A DNA stretch of 64,000 nt from Microbacterium algeriense (GTDB lineage: Bacteria; Actinomycetota; Actinomycetes; Actinomycetales; Microbacteriaceae). Where the stretch lies: contig NZ_WAAO01000001.1 of assembly GCF_008868005.1 (NCBI RefSeq), positions 868,001 through 932,000 of the forward strand. Reading direction: 5' to 3'. The position numbers and the translations under genes are program-made. Shown here piece by piece: positions 1 to 7,000 of this stretch (position 1 is its first letter; every line of letters begins with the position of its first letter). Below the pieces are notes generated by a model that had not been told where the DNA came from, ran no database searches, and worked only from the letters and a program-made list of their open reading frames with translations.

Positions 1-836
1 GCGGAGACGTCGGGATCGAATCCCAAGCGCCGGAGGCCGTCCGCGTACAGTCGGCACGGGATCGACGACGTCATCTCGTAGGCCGCGAGGTGTCCGACGA
101 TGGCCCCCACGAGGCGCCGGTTGAGCCCGAACAGCGACATCATGGTGAACGAGGCGAGCGTGATCGCCGGCAGGTCGTCGATGTACGCGCCGTAGGTGGC
201 GTCCAGTCCGGCGGCCCGCATCGCCCGCGCGAACAGCTCCGCGTGCACGCGCTGGGGGCGCCCTCCGCCGTACTCGTCGGATTGGATCTCGACGAGCGCC
301 GCCTTGGCGCGTCCCTCCAGGCGAGGGATCGCCCACGAATGCGGGTCCGCCTCGCGCAGCGTATATGCCGAGCGCTGCATGAGCATCTCCCTGGCCTGAT
401 CCTCGGTCGCCTTCTTGGCGATGTACCGGGACAGGCTCGGCCCGGCGTCGGCGGCCGCGAGCTCGAACAGGGCGCGGCCGACCGCGTCCACCGTCGCCTC
501 GGGGGCGGCCGGCACGGGGACGGTCCGGCGCAGCGTGTCCTCGAACGCGCGCTCCAGGGTGCGCCGTGTCGCCAGCAGCGCCGGGTCCCACTCCAACTCG
601 GGATCCAGCTCGGGCAGCGATCCGTAGGCGGAGGCGTACAGGACGAACAGCGTGAGCTGGATGTCGTCGTCGCGCACGATGTCCGCGCTCGCCGCGACGG
701 CCGCCTCGGCCAGGCTGGTGTGATCGGTCCCGTCGTGCGCGCCGGTGAGATGCGCGAGGACGGCACGGCTCAGCGGTCCCCGGTCGCCGAAGGCCAGGGA
801 TGTGGCTCGGGCGGGTGCAGGGGCGGATGCGGTCAT
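1..836 (-). CDS. Iron-containing redox enzyme family protein (heme-oxygenase-like fold), 3' end cut
   Basis: The frame is open from an ATG at 836 to the window edge, so about 278 N-terminal residues are visible and the C-terminus is missing. A GGGAG ribosome site sits six bases before the ATG. The protein is soluble and largely helical. It has a Glu-rich first half, then a block of conserved look (EIQSDEYGGGR followed by HAELFARAMRAAGLD, about residues 180-205), which I recognise from the heme-oxygenase-like diiron (Haem_oxygenas_2) proteins common in actinobacteria. Members are usually 320-350 residues, so roughly 50 are missing. Substrate is unknown. It lies downstream of the lipoprotein gene in the same direction, about 100 bases apart, so it may be a separate unit. 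Confidence 0.75.
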   Translation of the reverse strand, partial: MTASAPAPARATSLAFGDRGPLSRAVLAHLTGAHDGTDHTSLAEAAVAASADIVRDDDIQLTLFVLYASAYGSLPELDPELEWDPALLATRRTLERAFEDTLRRTVPVPAAPEATVDAVGRALFELAAADAGPSLSRYIAKKATEDQAREMLMQRSAYTLREADPHSWAIPRLEGRAKAALVEIQSDEYGGGRPQRVHAELFARAMRAAGLDATYGAYIDDLPAITLASFTMMSLFGLNRRLVGAIVGHLAAYEMTSSIPCRLYADGLRRLGFDPDVS

Positions 837-934
837 GAGTGCTCCCATCGATGTCTTCTCCGGAATCCTCGCGCAGGCGACCCGCCGCTTCCAGGGACTT
901 GACGAGCGCACCGACCCTGGGCAAGGACGGCGCC

Positions 935-1807
935 TCAGCGAGGGCAGGTCTCGAACGCGTAGGCGGCGTCGCCGGGCGTGACCAGGTCGCGGTCGCGGAG
1001 CACCATCGACGAGGGCGAGTCGTCGTCCGCGCACATCTCCGCGAACGTCCGCGGCAGCTCGTCGGTGTACTCGATGTCGACGACGCGCTGCCCGTAGACC
1101 GCGGTGTACGACCCGCACTCCCGGTACGCGGCGCACTCCTCGGTGACCGCGAAGTCGAAACCGGCGCGCTCGTGGAGAGCGGCCGCGTCCTCGGCGGCGT
1201 TCTTCTGCCCCGCGGCGAGCCCCGACGCATGGGCCGCGTCCACGAGCACGGTCGCGAGGGCGACGTTGTCGTCGAAAGACAGCGCCCCGTCAGACCGGGT
1301 GTAGGAGTCGAGGTTGTCGAACTCGACCGCGTCGAAACCCGCCTCGGCGCATCCCTCGATCCAGGGCACCACCACGGCGGCGATGCGTTCCCGTCGCGGC
1401 GCGGAAGACGTGTCGAGGAGAGCCTCGTCCGGCCAGTCCGGGTCGAACACGGTCTCGCCGTCGCGCTGCAGCAGAAGGTCGTCCGGCCACGCCGCGAGCT
1501 CCCCTGGCTGCGTCTGGAATCCGTTGACGTAGCAGATCGAGTACACGCCGTCCGCCGGGGCGGCGGTGCGATCCCGGCCGACGATGCCGACGCCGGATGC
1601 CGGGTCGTAGGCGCCGCCGAGCTGATAATCGGGTTGTGCGCCGGAGGGCGGGAGGTCGGCTGCGGCCGGGTCCGCCGCCGGGGCGGCCGCACATCCGCCG
1701 AGCAGGAGCAGCAGCGCGGCGGCCGCGATGGCGGCGGCCGCGCGGCGCGGCCGGATCAGTGCGCGGGGCGATGCGTCCCGTCTGCGCGCGGGTTCCGACG
1801 CGGTCAA
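935..1807 (-). CDS. Secreted lipoprotein, GH114-like (endo-alpha-1,4-polygalactosaminidase family)
   Basis: 290 residues. A lipoprotein signal is clear: an Arg-rich start, an Ala/Leu core and the lipobox LLGGC, giving a lipid-anchored protein outside the membrane. The mature part has YSICYVNGFQTQPGE and GFDAVEFDNLDSY, typical of the TIM-barrel GH114/TM1410 family; the Glu and Asp in VEFDN are the likely catalytic acids. The only in-frame start that leaves the signal peptide intact is a TTG at 1807, overlapping the stop of the upstream exporter (TTGA), which implies translational coupling. Target polysaccharide is unknown; galactosaminogalactan hydrolysis is known for fungal members only. The TTG start is an inference. 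Confidence 0.75.
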   Translation of the reverse strand: MTASEPARRRDASPRALIRPRRAAAAIAAAALLLLLGGCAAAPAADPAAADLPPSGAQPDYQLGGAYDPASGVGIVGRDRTAAPADGVYSICYVNGFQTQPGELAAWPDDLLLQRDGETVFDPDWPDEALLDTSSAPRRERIAAVVVPWIEGCAEAGFDAVEFDNLDSYTRSDGALSFDDNVALATVLVDAAHASGLAAGQKNAAEDAAALHERAGFDFAVTEECAAYRECGSYTAVYGQRVVDIEYTDELPRTFAEMCADDDSPSSMVLRDRDLVTPGDAAYAFETCPR

Positions 1808-3201
1808 CGCGGTTCCGGTGCGACGGCGGCCGCATCCGCCGGTGTCGGCTCCGCCGGGTTGCGCCGGATCCCGATCCACGACACGACGCCGCCGAGCACC
1901 AGCAGCGCCGCTGTGACCCAGGCGGCGCTGTGGAATCCGTCGAGGTCGAGCGCTCCGCCGACGATGGTGGAGAGCATCGCGACGACGAGGAGGCCGGCGA
2001 CCCGGGAGACCGCGTTGTTCACGGCCGAGGCGATGCCGGAGTGCTTCTCGTCGATCGCCCCGAGGATCGCCGCCGTCAGAGGAGCGACGGTCAGCGAGAG
2101 GCCGAGGCCCATCACGATCATCGCGGGCAGCACCTGCCACCAGTAGTCGAAGTCGGCGCCGACCAGCAACAGCAGCAGGGCGCCGGCGGCCATGATCAGC
2201 GGACCGATCGTCATGAAGATGCGTGGTCCCCAGCGGCCGGCCCACAGTCCGGCGCGCGAGCTGATCAGGATCATGAGGATCGTCATCGGCAGGCTCGCCA
2301 GTCCGGCCGCGGTCGCGCTCAGTCCCGCGCCCTGCTGCAGGTACACCCCGACCACGAAGCCGTTCAGCGACAGCGCGGCATAGACGAACAGCGTCGCCAG
2401 GTTGCCCCAGCCGAAGTCGCGCACCCGGAACAGCCACAGCGGCATCAGCGGCGAGGCGGAGCGCTGCTGGCGGATCAGGAACAGCGCGAACAGGGCGGCT
2501 CCGGCGGCCAGGGGCACCCAGATCGCCGGGGACTGCCAGCCGAGGTTGGGCTGCTCGATGAGCGCGAACACGACCGCACCGAGGCCGAGCGCGCACAGCG
2601 CACCGCTCCACCAGTCGACCCGGACCCCGCGCGGGTGCTCCGGCAGGTGCAGCCGCGCCAGCAGCAGCAGGGTGATGCCGATCGGGATCACGTTGATGAG
2701 GAAGACGAAGCGCCAGGAGAGGTAGTCGACGAACAGCCCGCCCAGCAGGGGGCCGACCAGCTGCGCGCCCGTCGTGAACGCCGTCCAGACGCCGATGGCT
2801 CTGGACTGCACGTCGGCGCGCATGGTCGCCGTGATGAGGGCCAGGGAACTCGGCACCAGCAGGGCTCCGGCAGCGCCCTGCGCCGCCCTGGCGATGATGA
2901 GGGTCAGCGGGTCGAAGGCGGCAGCGACCGCGATCGAGGCGACGCCGAACGCGATGAGACCGATCCGCATCACGAGCACGCGGCCGTAGGCGTCGGACAC
3001 CGATCCGGCCAGCAGGATCAGGGCGCTCAGCGTGATCAGGTACGCGTCGACGACCCACTGCTGCGTCGTGATGCCGCCGCCCAGCTCGCGGCTGATCGCC
3101 GGCAGTGCCACGTTCACGACGGTGCCGTCGAGGAACGTCACGAAGGAGGCGAGCACCGCGATCGAGATCACGAGACGCTGGACAGGCGCGAAGGATGGCA
3201 C
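1804..3201 (-). CDS. MFS drug exporter, DHA2 (EmrB/QacA) family
   Basis: 465 residues with about 14 predicted membrane helices, as usual for DHA2 proton-driven exporters. The first helix carries FLDGTVVNVALPAI (motif D1 of the drug:H+ antiporter 14-TM group), and the helix 2-3 loop has GSVSDAYGR, matching MFS motif A. The start is GTG at 3201; a TAGGGT box ends six bases upstream and there is no Shine-Dalgarno sequence, so a leaderless mRNA is likely. The lipoprotein gene follows with overlapping stop/start. The substrate cannot be deduced; multidrug or antiseptic export is the family norm. Confidence 0.9.
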   Translation of the reverse strand: MPSFAPVQRLVISIAVLASFVTFLDGTVVNVALPAISRELGGGITTQQWVVDAYLITLSALILLAGSVSDAYGRVLVMRIGLIAFGVASIAVAAAFDPLTLIIARAAQGAAGALLVPSSLALITATMRADVQSRAIGVWTAFTTGAQLVGPLLGGLFVDYLSWRFVFLINVIPIGITLLLLARLHLPEHPRGVRVDWWSGALCALGLGAVVFALIEQPNLGWQSPAIWVPLAAGAALFALFLIRQQRSASPLMPLWLFRVRDFGWGNLATLFVYAALSLNGFVVGVYLQQGAGLSATAAGLASLPMTILMILISSRAGLWAGRWGPRIFMTIGPLIMAAGALLLLLVGADFDYWWQVLPAMIVMGLGLSLTVAPLTAAILGAIDEKHSGIASAVNNAVSRVAGLLVVAMLSTIVGGALDLDGFHSAAWVTAALLVLGGVVSWIGIRRNPAEPTPADAAAVAPEPR

Positions 3202-3207
3202 AGGCCG

Positions 3208-3213
3208 ACCCTA
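3208..3213 (-). promoter_or_regulatory. -10 box of leaderless promoter for the DHA2 exporter
   Basis: TAGGGT on the minus strand, with six bases (CGGCCT) before the GTG start at 3201. It fits the actinobacterial TANNNT -10 with transcription starting on the start codon. No clear -35 was found. Confidence 0.5.
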
Positions 3214-3239
3214 CTCCCGGTCGGGGACGTCGGGGCGGG

Positions 3240-4328
3240 TCAGTCGAGTGCGACTCCGGTACCGCTCGCCAGCAGAGCGGCGAGGGCAGGGGTGCCGCCC
3301 CTGGCGTAGGCCTCCCGCTGTCGCATCGACCCGGTGCCGTCGGCGCGGAGGCGCTCCAGCCCGGCGACCACCGCCTCGTGATCGCCGAGCTGCTGCAGTG
3401 CGGGGGCGATCTCGGCGAGCAGCCGGCGCGCCACCGCCCAGGCGTCGTCCACCTCGCCCGTCATCGGATCGACGATCCGCGCCTGCATGCCCGAGCGCGC
3501 CGCGGTCCACAGGGAGACGTCGATCGCGTCGATGTCGTCCGCAGCGAGTCGCAGGTCCGTCGACGCGACGATCCCGCGGAACAGCAGCGCGGTGAGCACG
3601 GAGTCCTCCGCCGTGAGCTGGGTGTCCGACACCCGCACCTCGACCGTGGGGTACCGCTCCGACAGGCGCACCGCCCAGGAGAGCGAGGTCGCCTCGCCGA
3701 TCGTGCCGAGCTCCAGCAGCTGCGCCACGTGGGCGCGGTAGTCGTCCGCATCCTGGAACCGGGGCGGGCACCACGACGACGGCAGCCGACGGATGAGCAT
3801 GCTCCGCCAGCTCGCGAATCCGGCGTCGAGGCCGTTCGCGAAGGGGCTGTTGGCACCGAGGGCGAGCAGCAGAGGCAGCCAGCCGCGCGTGCGGTTGAGC
3901 GCGCGGACCCGCTCCTCCTCGTCGTGCACCTCCACGTGCACGTGCAGGCCGTTCACCTCGTGCTCCCGCGTGAGGTGGGCGAGTCTGCGAGCCACGTCGT
4001 CATAATGCGGCGAGGGGGAGAGCGTAGGTGTGCGCAACGTGGCGAACGGGCTCCCGGTCGGCGCCGCGATCGCGCCCTGCTCCCGTGCGTGCGCGCCGAT
4101 CAGCGTCCGGAGACCATGCAGCTGATCCGCCGCGTCGGCGCCGGTCGTGACCGGTTCGGTGAGGGCCTCCAGCTGGGAGGAAAGGTACTCCGTGGTGACC
4201 CGTCCGTCCACACGGTCGGCGTCGCTCGGACGGATGATGCGCTCGCGGGAATCGGAGGACAGAGCGACAGGGATGAGGGAGTCCTCGTCGAGAAGGAGGA
4301 ACTCCTCCTCGATGCCGAAGCGCGCCAC
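3240..4328 (-). CDS. ybdK: Carboxylate-amine ligase, glutamate-cysteine ligase type 2 (YbdK) family
   Basis: 362 residues, normal for the family. Family hallmarks are the N-terminal GIEEEF (residues 5-10), the HVHVEV metal/ATP segment (129-134), a central PLLLALGANSPF and the late TVEVRVSDTQ. Known members catalyse ATP-dependent gamma-glutamyl-cysteine formation weakly, or ligate other amines; the physiological substrate in actinobacteria is not settled. The start is GTG at 4328, seven bases after the stop of the small upstream gene at 4336, so the two are probably one transcript. Nothing in the sequence identifies its substrate. Confidence 0.9.
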   Translation of the reverse strand: MARFGIEEEFLLLDEDSLIPVALSSDSRERIIRPSDADRVDGRVTTEYLSSQLEALTEPVTTGADAADQLHGLRTLIGAHAREQGAIAAPTGSPFATLRTPTLSPSPHYDDVARRLAHLTREHEVNGLHVHVEVHDEEERVRALNRTRGWLPLLLALGANSPFANGLDAGFASWRSMLIRRLPSSWCPPRFQDADDYRAHVAQLLELGTIGEATSLSWAVRLSERYPTVEVRVSDTQLTAEDSVLTALLFRGIVASTDLRLAADDIDAIDVSLWTAARSGMQARIVDPMTGEVDDAWAVARRLLAEIAPALQQLGDHEAVVAGLERLRADGTGSMRQREAYARGGTPALAALLASGTGVALD

Positions 4329-4335
4329 GCAGCCC

Positions 4336-4602
4336 TCAGTGGTTCCGCAGGGCGGAGATCAGCTCGGACTTCCGCTTGCCGCTGTAGCCCGTCAGTCCGA
4401 GTTCCTTCGCGCGTTTGCGCAGCTCGGGGACCGTCCAGTCCTCGTAGTCGCCGTGCTCGCCGCCGCGTCGACCGACCGTGCTCCGGCCCTCCTTCGCCGC
4501 GGCGTTCGAGATGCGCGCGGCCTTCTCCTTCGAGGCTCCGTCGTCCCGCAGCTCCTCGTAGAGCTTCGGGTCCTTCAGCGAGTTGTTGCGTCTTCCTGGC
4601 AT
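4336..4602 (-). CDS. Small basic Rho-N/SAP-like protein (DUF7218 type)
   Basis: 88 residues. The N-terminal half is charged (KDPKLYEELRDDGASKEKAARISNA, split over residues 10-35), and the C-terminal half WTVPELRKRAKELGL plus GKRKSELISALR is a SAP/Rho N-terminal-type helix-loop-helix that usually binds nucleic acid. A GAAGGAGC ribosome site precedes the ATG. The gene is separated from a divergent membrane-peptide gene by a spacer holding a GGGGGTTGAC motif seen near other stress-type genes in this window. A role in DNA protection during stress is inference only. Confidence 0.75.
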   Translation of the reverse strand: MPGRRNNSLKDPKLYEELRDDGASKEKAARISNAAAKEGRSTVGRRGGEHGDYEDWTVPELRKRAKELGLTGYSGKRKSELISALRNH

Positions 4603-4635
4603 GGCGGTGCTCCTTCGCGCACTCGGAGGGTCGAA

Positions 4636-4645
4636 GTCAACCCCC
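4636..4645 (-). promoter_or_regulatory. GGGGGTTGAC motif between divergent small genes
   Basis: Minus-strand GGGGGTTGAC ending 33 bases before the ATG at 4602. The same word, or GGGATTGAC, recurs at 5218, 31294, 31313, 32751, 35383 and 35421, always beside small stress-type genes. The spacing leaves no room for a normal -10 after it here, so it may be an activator site or part of an alternative sigma-factor promoter. Confidence 0.4.
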
Positions 4646-4723
4646 TCTGTCTGCGGGGTCCGCCCGGTCTACTGTGAGGACACCGCAGTCGGGCGCTTGC
4701 GCCCAGAGAGAAGGGAAAGACCG

Positions 4724-4888
4724 ATGAACATCCTCCTGATCATCGTCATCGTCGTCGCTGTGATCCTTGCGATCACCGGAGGTCTGGTGCAGTCGCTCCA
4801 GTTCCTGTTGTGGGTCGGACTCGTCCTCCTGGCAATCGCCGTGATCGCCTGGCTGATCCGAGCCATCAGCGGCAGCCGCAAGGTCTGA
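4724..4888 (+). CDS. Small membrane protein, two transmembrane helices
   Basis: 54 residues, essentially two hydrophobic helices (about 2-20 and 27-47) followed by a basic tail ISGSRKV. The reading frame extends upstream, but the ATG at 4724 is preceded by AGAAGGGA at good spacing and starts exactly at the hydrophobic part, so I chose it. No family recognised. It is transcribed away from the SAP-like gene and ends just before a perfect bidirectional terminator. Proteins of this size and form are often part of envelope or general stress regulons, which is inference here. Confidence 0.7.
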   Translation: MNILLIIVIVVAVILAITGGLVQSLQFLLWVGLVLLAIAVIAWLIRAISGSRKV

Positions 4889-4898
4889 CCGACCTGTC

Positions 4899-4935
4899 GA
4901 AGGGGAGGCCCGCCCATCCGGCGGGCCTCCCCTTC
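4899..4935. terminator. Bidirectional intrinsic terminator
   Basis: A perfect 16-base-pair stem (4899-4914 with 4920-4935) around a five-base loop CATCC. The ends GAAGG...CCTTC give A/T-rich flanks on both strands. It lies between the convergent small membrane gene (stop 4888) and csbD (stop 4944) and can serve both. Confidence 0.85.
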
Positions 4936-4943
4936 TTCATGGG

Positions 4944-5150
4944 TCAGCGGTCGAACGCGTCGCGGACGTTCTCACCGGTCTTCTCGGCGGCGTCCTTCAC
5001 GTTCTCGCCGGCCTGCTTGGCAGACGCCTTGACCTGGTCGCCCTTGCCCTCGGCTTCGAGCTTCTCGTTGTCGGTCAGCTTGCCGAAGCCTTCCTTGGCC
5101 TTGCCGGCCAGCTTCTCGGCGTTGTTCTTGATGTCATCTCCGGCACTCAT
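4944..5150 (-). CDS. csbD: CsbD-family stress-response protein
   Basis: 68 residues, very hydrophilic, alternating Lys, Glu, Gly and Ala. GKAKEGFGKLTDNEKLEAEGKGDQ (residues about 16-39) is the CsbD core; two further VKASAKQAGE/VKDAAEKTGE repeats follow, giving an unfolded, LEA-like character. The frame runs further upstream, but the ATG at 5150 has GAGAGGAGCAGCAC directly before it. In Bacillus csbD is under sigma-B control; here the upstream spacer carries a GGGATTGAC motif at 5218 that recurs near other stress genes. The exact biochemical role of CsbD is unknown. Confidence 0.88.
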   Translation of the reverse strand: MSAGDDIKNNAEKLAGKAKEGFGKLTDNEKLEAEGKGDQVKASAKQAGENVKDAAEKTGENVRDAFDR

Positions 5151-5217
5151 GTGCTGCTCCTCTCGTCGAAGGATCGATTGTCCTTCGACCCTCGCAGGGC
5201 CCCGGCGAACGGTCCAC

Positions 5218-5226
5218 GGGATTGAC
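5218..5226 (+). promoter_or_regulatory. GGGATTGAC motif in the csbD / copper-storage spacer
   Basis: GGGATTGAC, one member of the motif set described at 4636. It lies 70 bases upstream of csbD (transcribed away from it) and 118 bases upstream of the copper-storage gene; which gene it serves is not clear. Confidence 0.35.
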
Positions 5227-5284
5227 AATCGGGCGGTGCCGTGTCAGCCTCCTGCCCCCCATCGACGGCGGGCCGAGGAACGGC

Positions 5285-5290
5285 TAGCCT
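5285..5290 (+). promoter_or_regulatory. Candidate -10 box for the copper-storage gene
   Basis: TAGCCT with TCGACG 17 bases upstream (5262-5267) resembles a housekeeping promoter and would start a leader of about 47 bases before the ATG at 5344. It is followed by the palindrome CTGGCGCCAG, which could bind a regulator. Confidence 0.4.
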
Positions 5291-5343
5291 GGCGCCAGGC
5301 GGGTGGTCCTGCCCGCGGACCTCGACGAAGGAAGCGGTGTGCG

Positions 5344-5745
5344 ATGGACTCGATGATGATGGGCGCGATGTCGAAGAACATGGAGTCGATGCCCGACATG
5401 GCGATGATGGACATGTCCGTCCTGCAGGCGTGCATGGACGCCTGCGCGGCCTGCGAACAGGCCTGCACGGTGTGCTCGACGCAGATGATGGACTGTGCGC
5501 CGGCGTGCATGAACTGCGCCGACATGTGCCACACGATGATGCGGTCGATGCTGCGCATGCAGGGCATGACGCCCGCGTCGATGATGGCCATGCTCGACGC
5601 CTGCATCGCGATGTGCCAGATGTGCATGGACGAGTGCATGGAGCACGCCGACATGAGCGAGGTCTGCCGCCTCTGCGCTCAGGCGTGCCAGGCGTGCATG
5701 GACGCGTGCACGGCTGTCAAGGACATGATGATGGCGAGCGCCTGA
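5344..5745 (+). CDS. csp: Four-helix-bundle copper-storage protein (Csp/DUF326), extremely Met/Cys-rich
   Basis: 133 residues, of which I count 18 Cys and 33 Met, together 38 percent. Cysteines are spaced CxxxC and CxxC along four helices (ACMDACAACEQACTVC; CAPACMNCADMC; CIAMCQMCMDEC; CRLCAQACQACMDAC), the pattern of Csp proteins that hold many Cu(I) ions inside a four-helix bundle. There is no signal peptide, so it matches the cytosolic Csp3 type. The N-terminal Met cluster (11 Met in the first 24 residues) is unusual and may be an extra Cu(I)-loading site. A GAAGGAAG ribosome site precedes the ATG. The next gene is convergent. Confidence 0.9.
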   Translation: MDSMMMGAMSKNMESMPDMAMMDMSVLQACMDACAACEQACTVCSTQMMDCAPACMNCADMCHTMMRSMLRMQGMTPASMMAMLDACIAMCQMCMDECMEHADMSEVCRLCAQACQACMDACTAVKDMMMASA

Positions 5746-5766
5746 GCCTCGTCCCGTCCCGCGTCG

Positions 5767-6114
5767 TCAGAGCACGGCGACGTTGAACTGCGTGTGCCCG
5801 ACCGCGAGCACCGCATAGCGCGTGTGCAACGCGACCGGCGCGCCGGCTTCGGCCTCGAGCGCGGCGCCCGAGGCATTCCAGAGCACGTGCGTCTCCCCGT
5901 CGAGCGTGCGCACGACGAGGTCGCCCGATCCGGCGTCCGCGGTCTCGACGATCCCGTCCACCCATTCGGATGCCGTCGCTGCGGCGACGCGCGCCTGGAT
6001 CAGGTGGAGCGCGTGTCCCGGCGCGAACGAGGAGCAGCGACCGCCCGTGCTGCACATGCACGCCGCACGCTCCCGCACCGGGACGGGCGAAAGGCGGTTG
6101 AGCGGCGTGGACAC
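5767..6114 (-). CDS. Hypothetical protein, small beta-rich
   Basis: 115 residues from a GTG at 6114 with AAGGAG seven bases upstream. The visible features are a Cys-containing N-terminal segment (AACMCSTGGRCSSF, about 18-31) and a later part rich in Val, Ala and Thr that looks like beta strands. No family recognised. It converges on the copper-storage gene, 21 bases away. The clustered cysteines could bind metal, which is speculation. Coding status is supported by the ribosome site and coherent composition. Confidence 0.6.
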   Translation of the reverse strand: MSTPLNRLSPVPVRERAACMCSTGGRCSSFAPGHALHLIQARVAAATASEWVDGIVETADAGSGDLVVRTLDGETHVLWNASGAALEAEAGAPVALHTRYAVLAVGHTQFNVAVL

Positions 6115-6413
6115 GGGGGTCTCCTTCGGGTTCGACGTTCCCGGAAGACTACGTCGCCTCGCTCGCGGAGCCCAGGGCGCGGGACACGGAGCGAAACAAA
6201 CGGGTGTAGGCTCGCCGGGTGCTGTCGTCGATGAGCGCCCCTCGGGCGCGGAACGGAGCCGCAGGCGCTTTCCGCGCCGCGGACAGAGGCTGAGGACCCA
6301 CCGGAGGCGGAACCCCCGTCCCCGGTGCCGAGCCGTACCCGGCCTTCTCGCCCGGGCCTCCTCTCCTCATCCGACTCGCCGTCTCCGGCGACCACCCCGA
6401 AAGCACTCCGCTC
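6115..6413. other. Spacer with leader region of the FBP gene
   Basis: A 299-base gap between divergent genes. It holds a TAGGCT box at 6207-6212 (plus strand) with six bases to a GTG at 6219, opening a 24-codon frame that stops at 6293, then about 120 GC-rich bases before the FBP-domain gene. This could be a leaderless leader peptide followed by structured RNA. I could not match it to a known riboswitch class. Confidence 0.3.
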
Positions 6414-6899
6414 ATGCGTCCCATCGACGAGCGCGACATCCGCGCCTCCTTCCTCAACGCCTCCCGCAAGGAGGTCTCCGACCTGAACCTTCCGCCCGGC
6501 TTCGCCGACCTCGACTTCGACCGGCTGGACTTCCTCGGCTGGACCGACCCGAAGATGCCGCGGCGCGCCTATGTCGTCACCTGGGTCGACGATGCTCCCG
6601 TCGGCGTCTTCCTGCAGCGCGCCGAGCAGCGCGTCCTCGCCAGGGCGCAGTGCTCCTGGTGCGAAGACGTCACGCTCCGCAACGACGTGCAGCTGTTCGT
6701 CGCCCGCCGTGCCGGCGCCGCGGGGCGCAAGGGCGACTCGGTCGGCGTCCTCGCCTGCGCCGAGTTCGGCTGCAACCGGAACGTCCGCGTCCTGCCGCCG
6801 CTGGCCTACCAGGGCTTCGACCGGGAGTTCGCGCGCGACCTGCGCATCCTGCGACTGCAGGAGCATGTCGCCGGTTTCCTCGCGGAGGTCGCCGGCTGA
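6414..6899 (+). CDS. FBP-domain (EF-G-binding-type zinc finger) protein
   Basis: 161 residues. The C-terminal half has CSWCEDVTLRNDVQLFVARRAG, then GVLACAEFGCNRNVR, giving a Cys4 treble-clef zinc finger (CxxC...CxxxxC) as in the C-terminal domain of fibronectin-binding/FusB-like proteins. FusB-type proteins bind elongation factor G and can rescue it from fusidic acid, so a translation-factor role is plausible; this is family knowledge, not shown here. The N-terminal half (LPPGFADLDFDRLDFLGWTDPK) matches other actinobacterial members. No good Shine-Dalgarno sequence precedes the ATG; the start at 6414 is the first that keeps the domain whole. Confidence 0.8.
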   Translation: MRPIDERDIRASFLNASRKEVSDLNLPPGFADLDFDRLDFLGWTDPKMPRRAYVVTWVDDAPVGVFLQRAEQRVLARAQCSWCEDVTLRNDVQLFVARRAGAAGRKGDSVGVLACAEFGCNRNVRVLPPLAYQGFDREFARDLRILRLQEHVAGFLAEVAG

Positions 6900-6914
6900 T
6901 CCGCCCCGCGCTTC

Positions 6915-6975
6915 GCTCCCGTCGCACTTCCTGTCGCTCTCGATCCGCTCAGGCGACGAGAAGTGCGACGGGAGC
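6915..6975. terminator. Long inverted repeat between convergent genes
   Basis: 16-base perfect arms (6915-6930 and 6960-6975, GCTCCCGTCGCACTTC and its complement) around 29 bases that contain a further GTCGC/GCGAC pairing. It lies just after the FBP gene and before the stop of the PaaX gene. It may terminate both transcripts; there is no U-run. It resembles the composite hairpin at 13833-13912. Confidence 0.6.
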
Positions 6976-7000
6976 AGGTTCAGGGGCAGAAAGCTGGCGG

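Noticed and set aside
4636-4645. GGGGGTTGAC as an ordinary sigma-A -35 box for the SAP-like gene
   Set aside because: A -10 at standard spacing would put the transcription start at the ribosome site; spacing does not fit.
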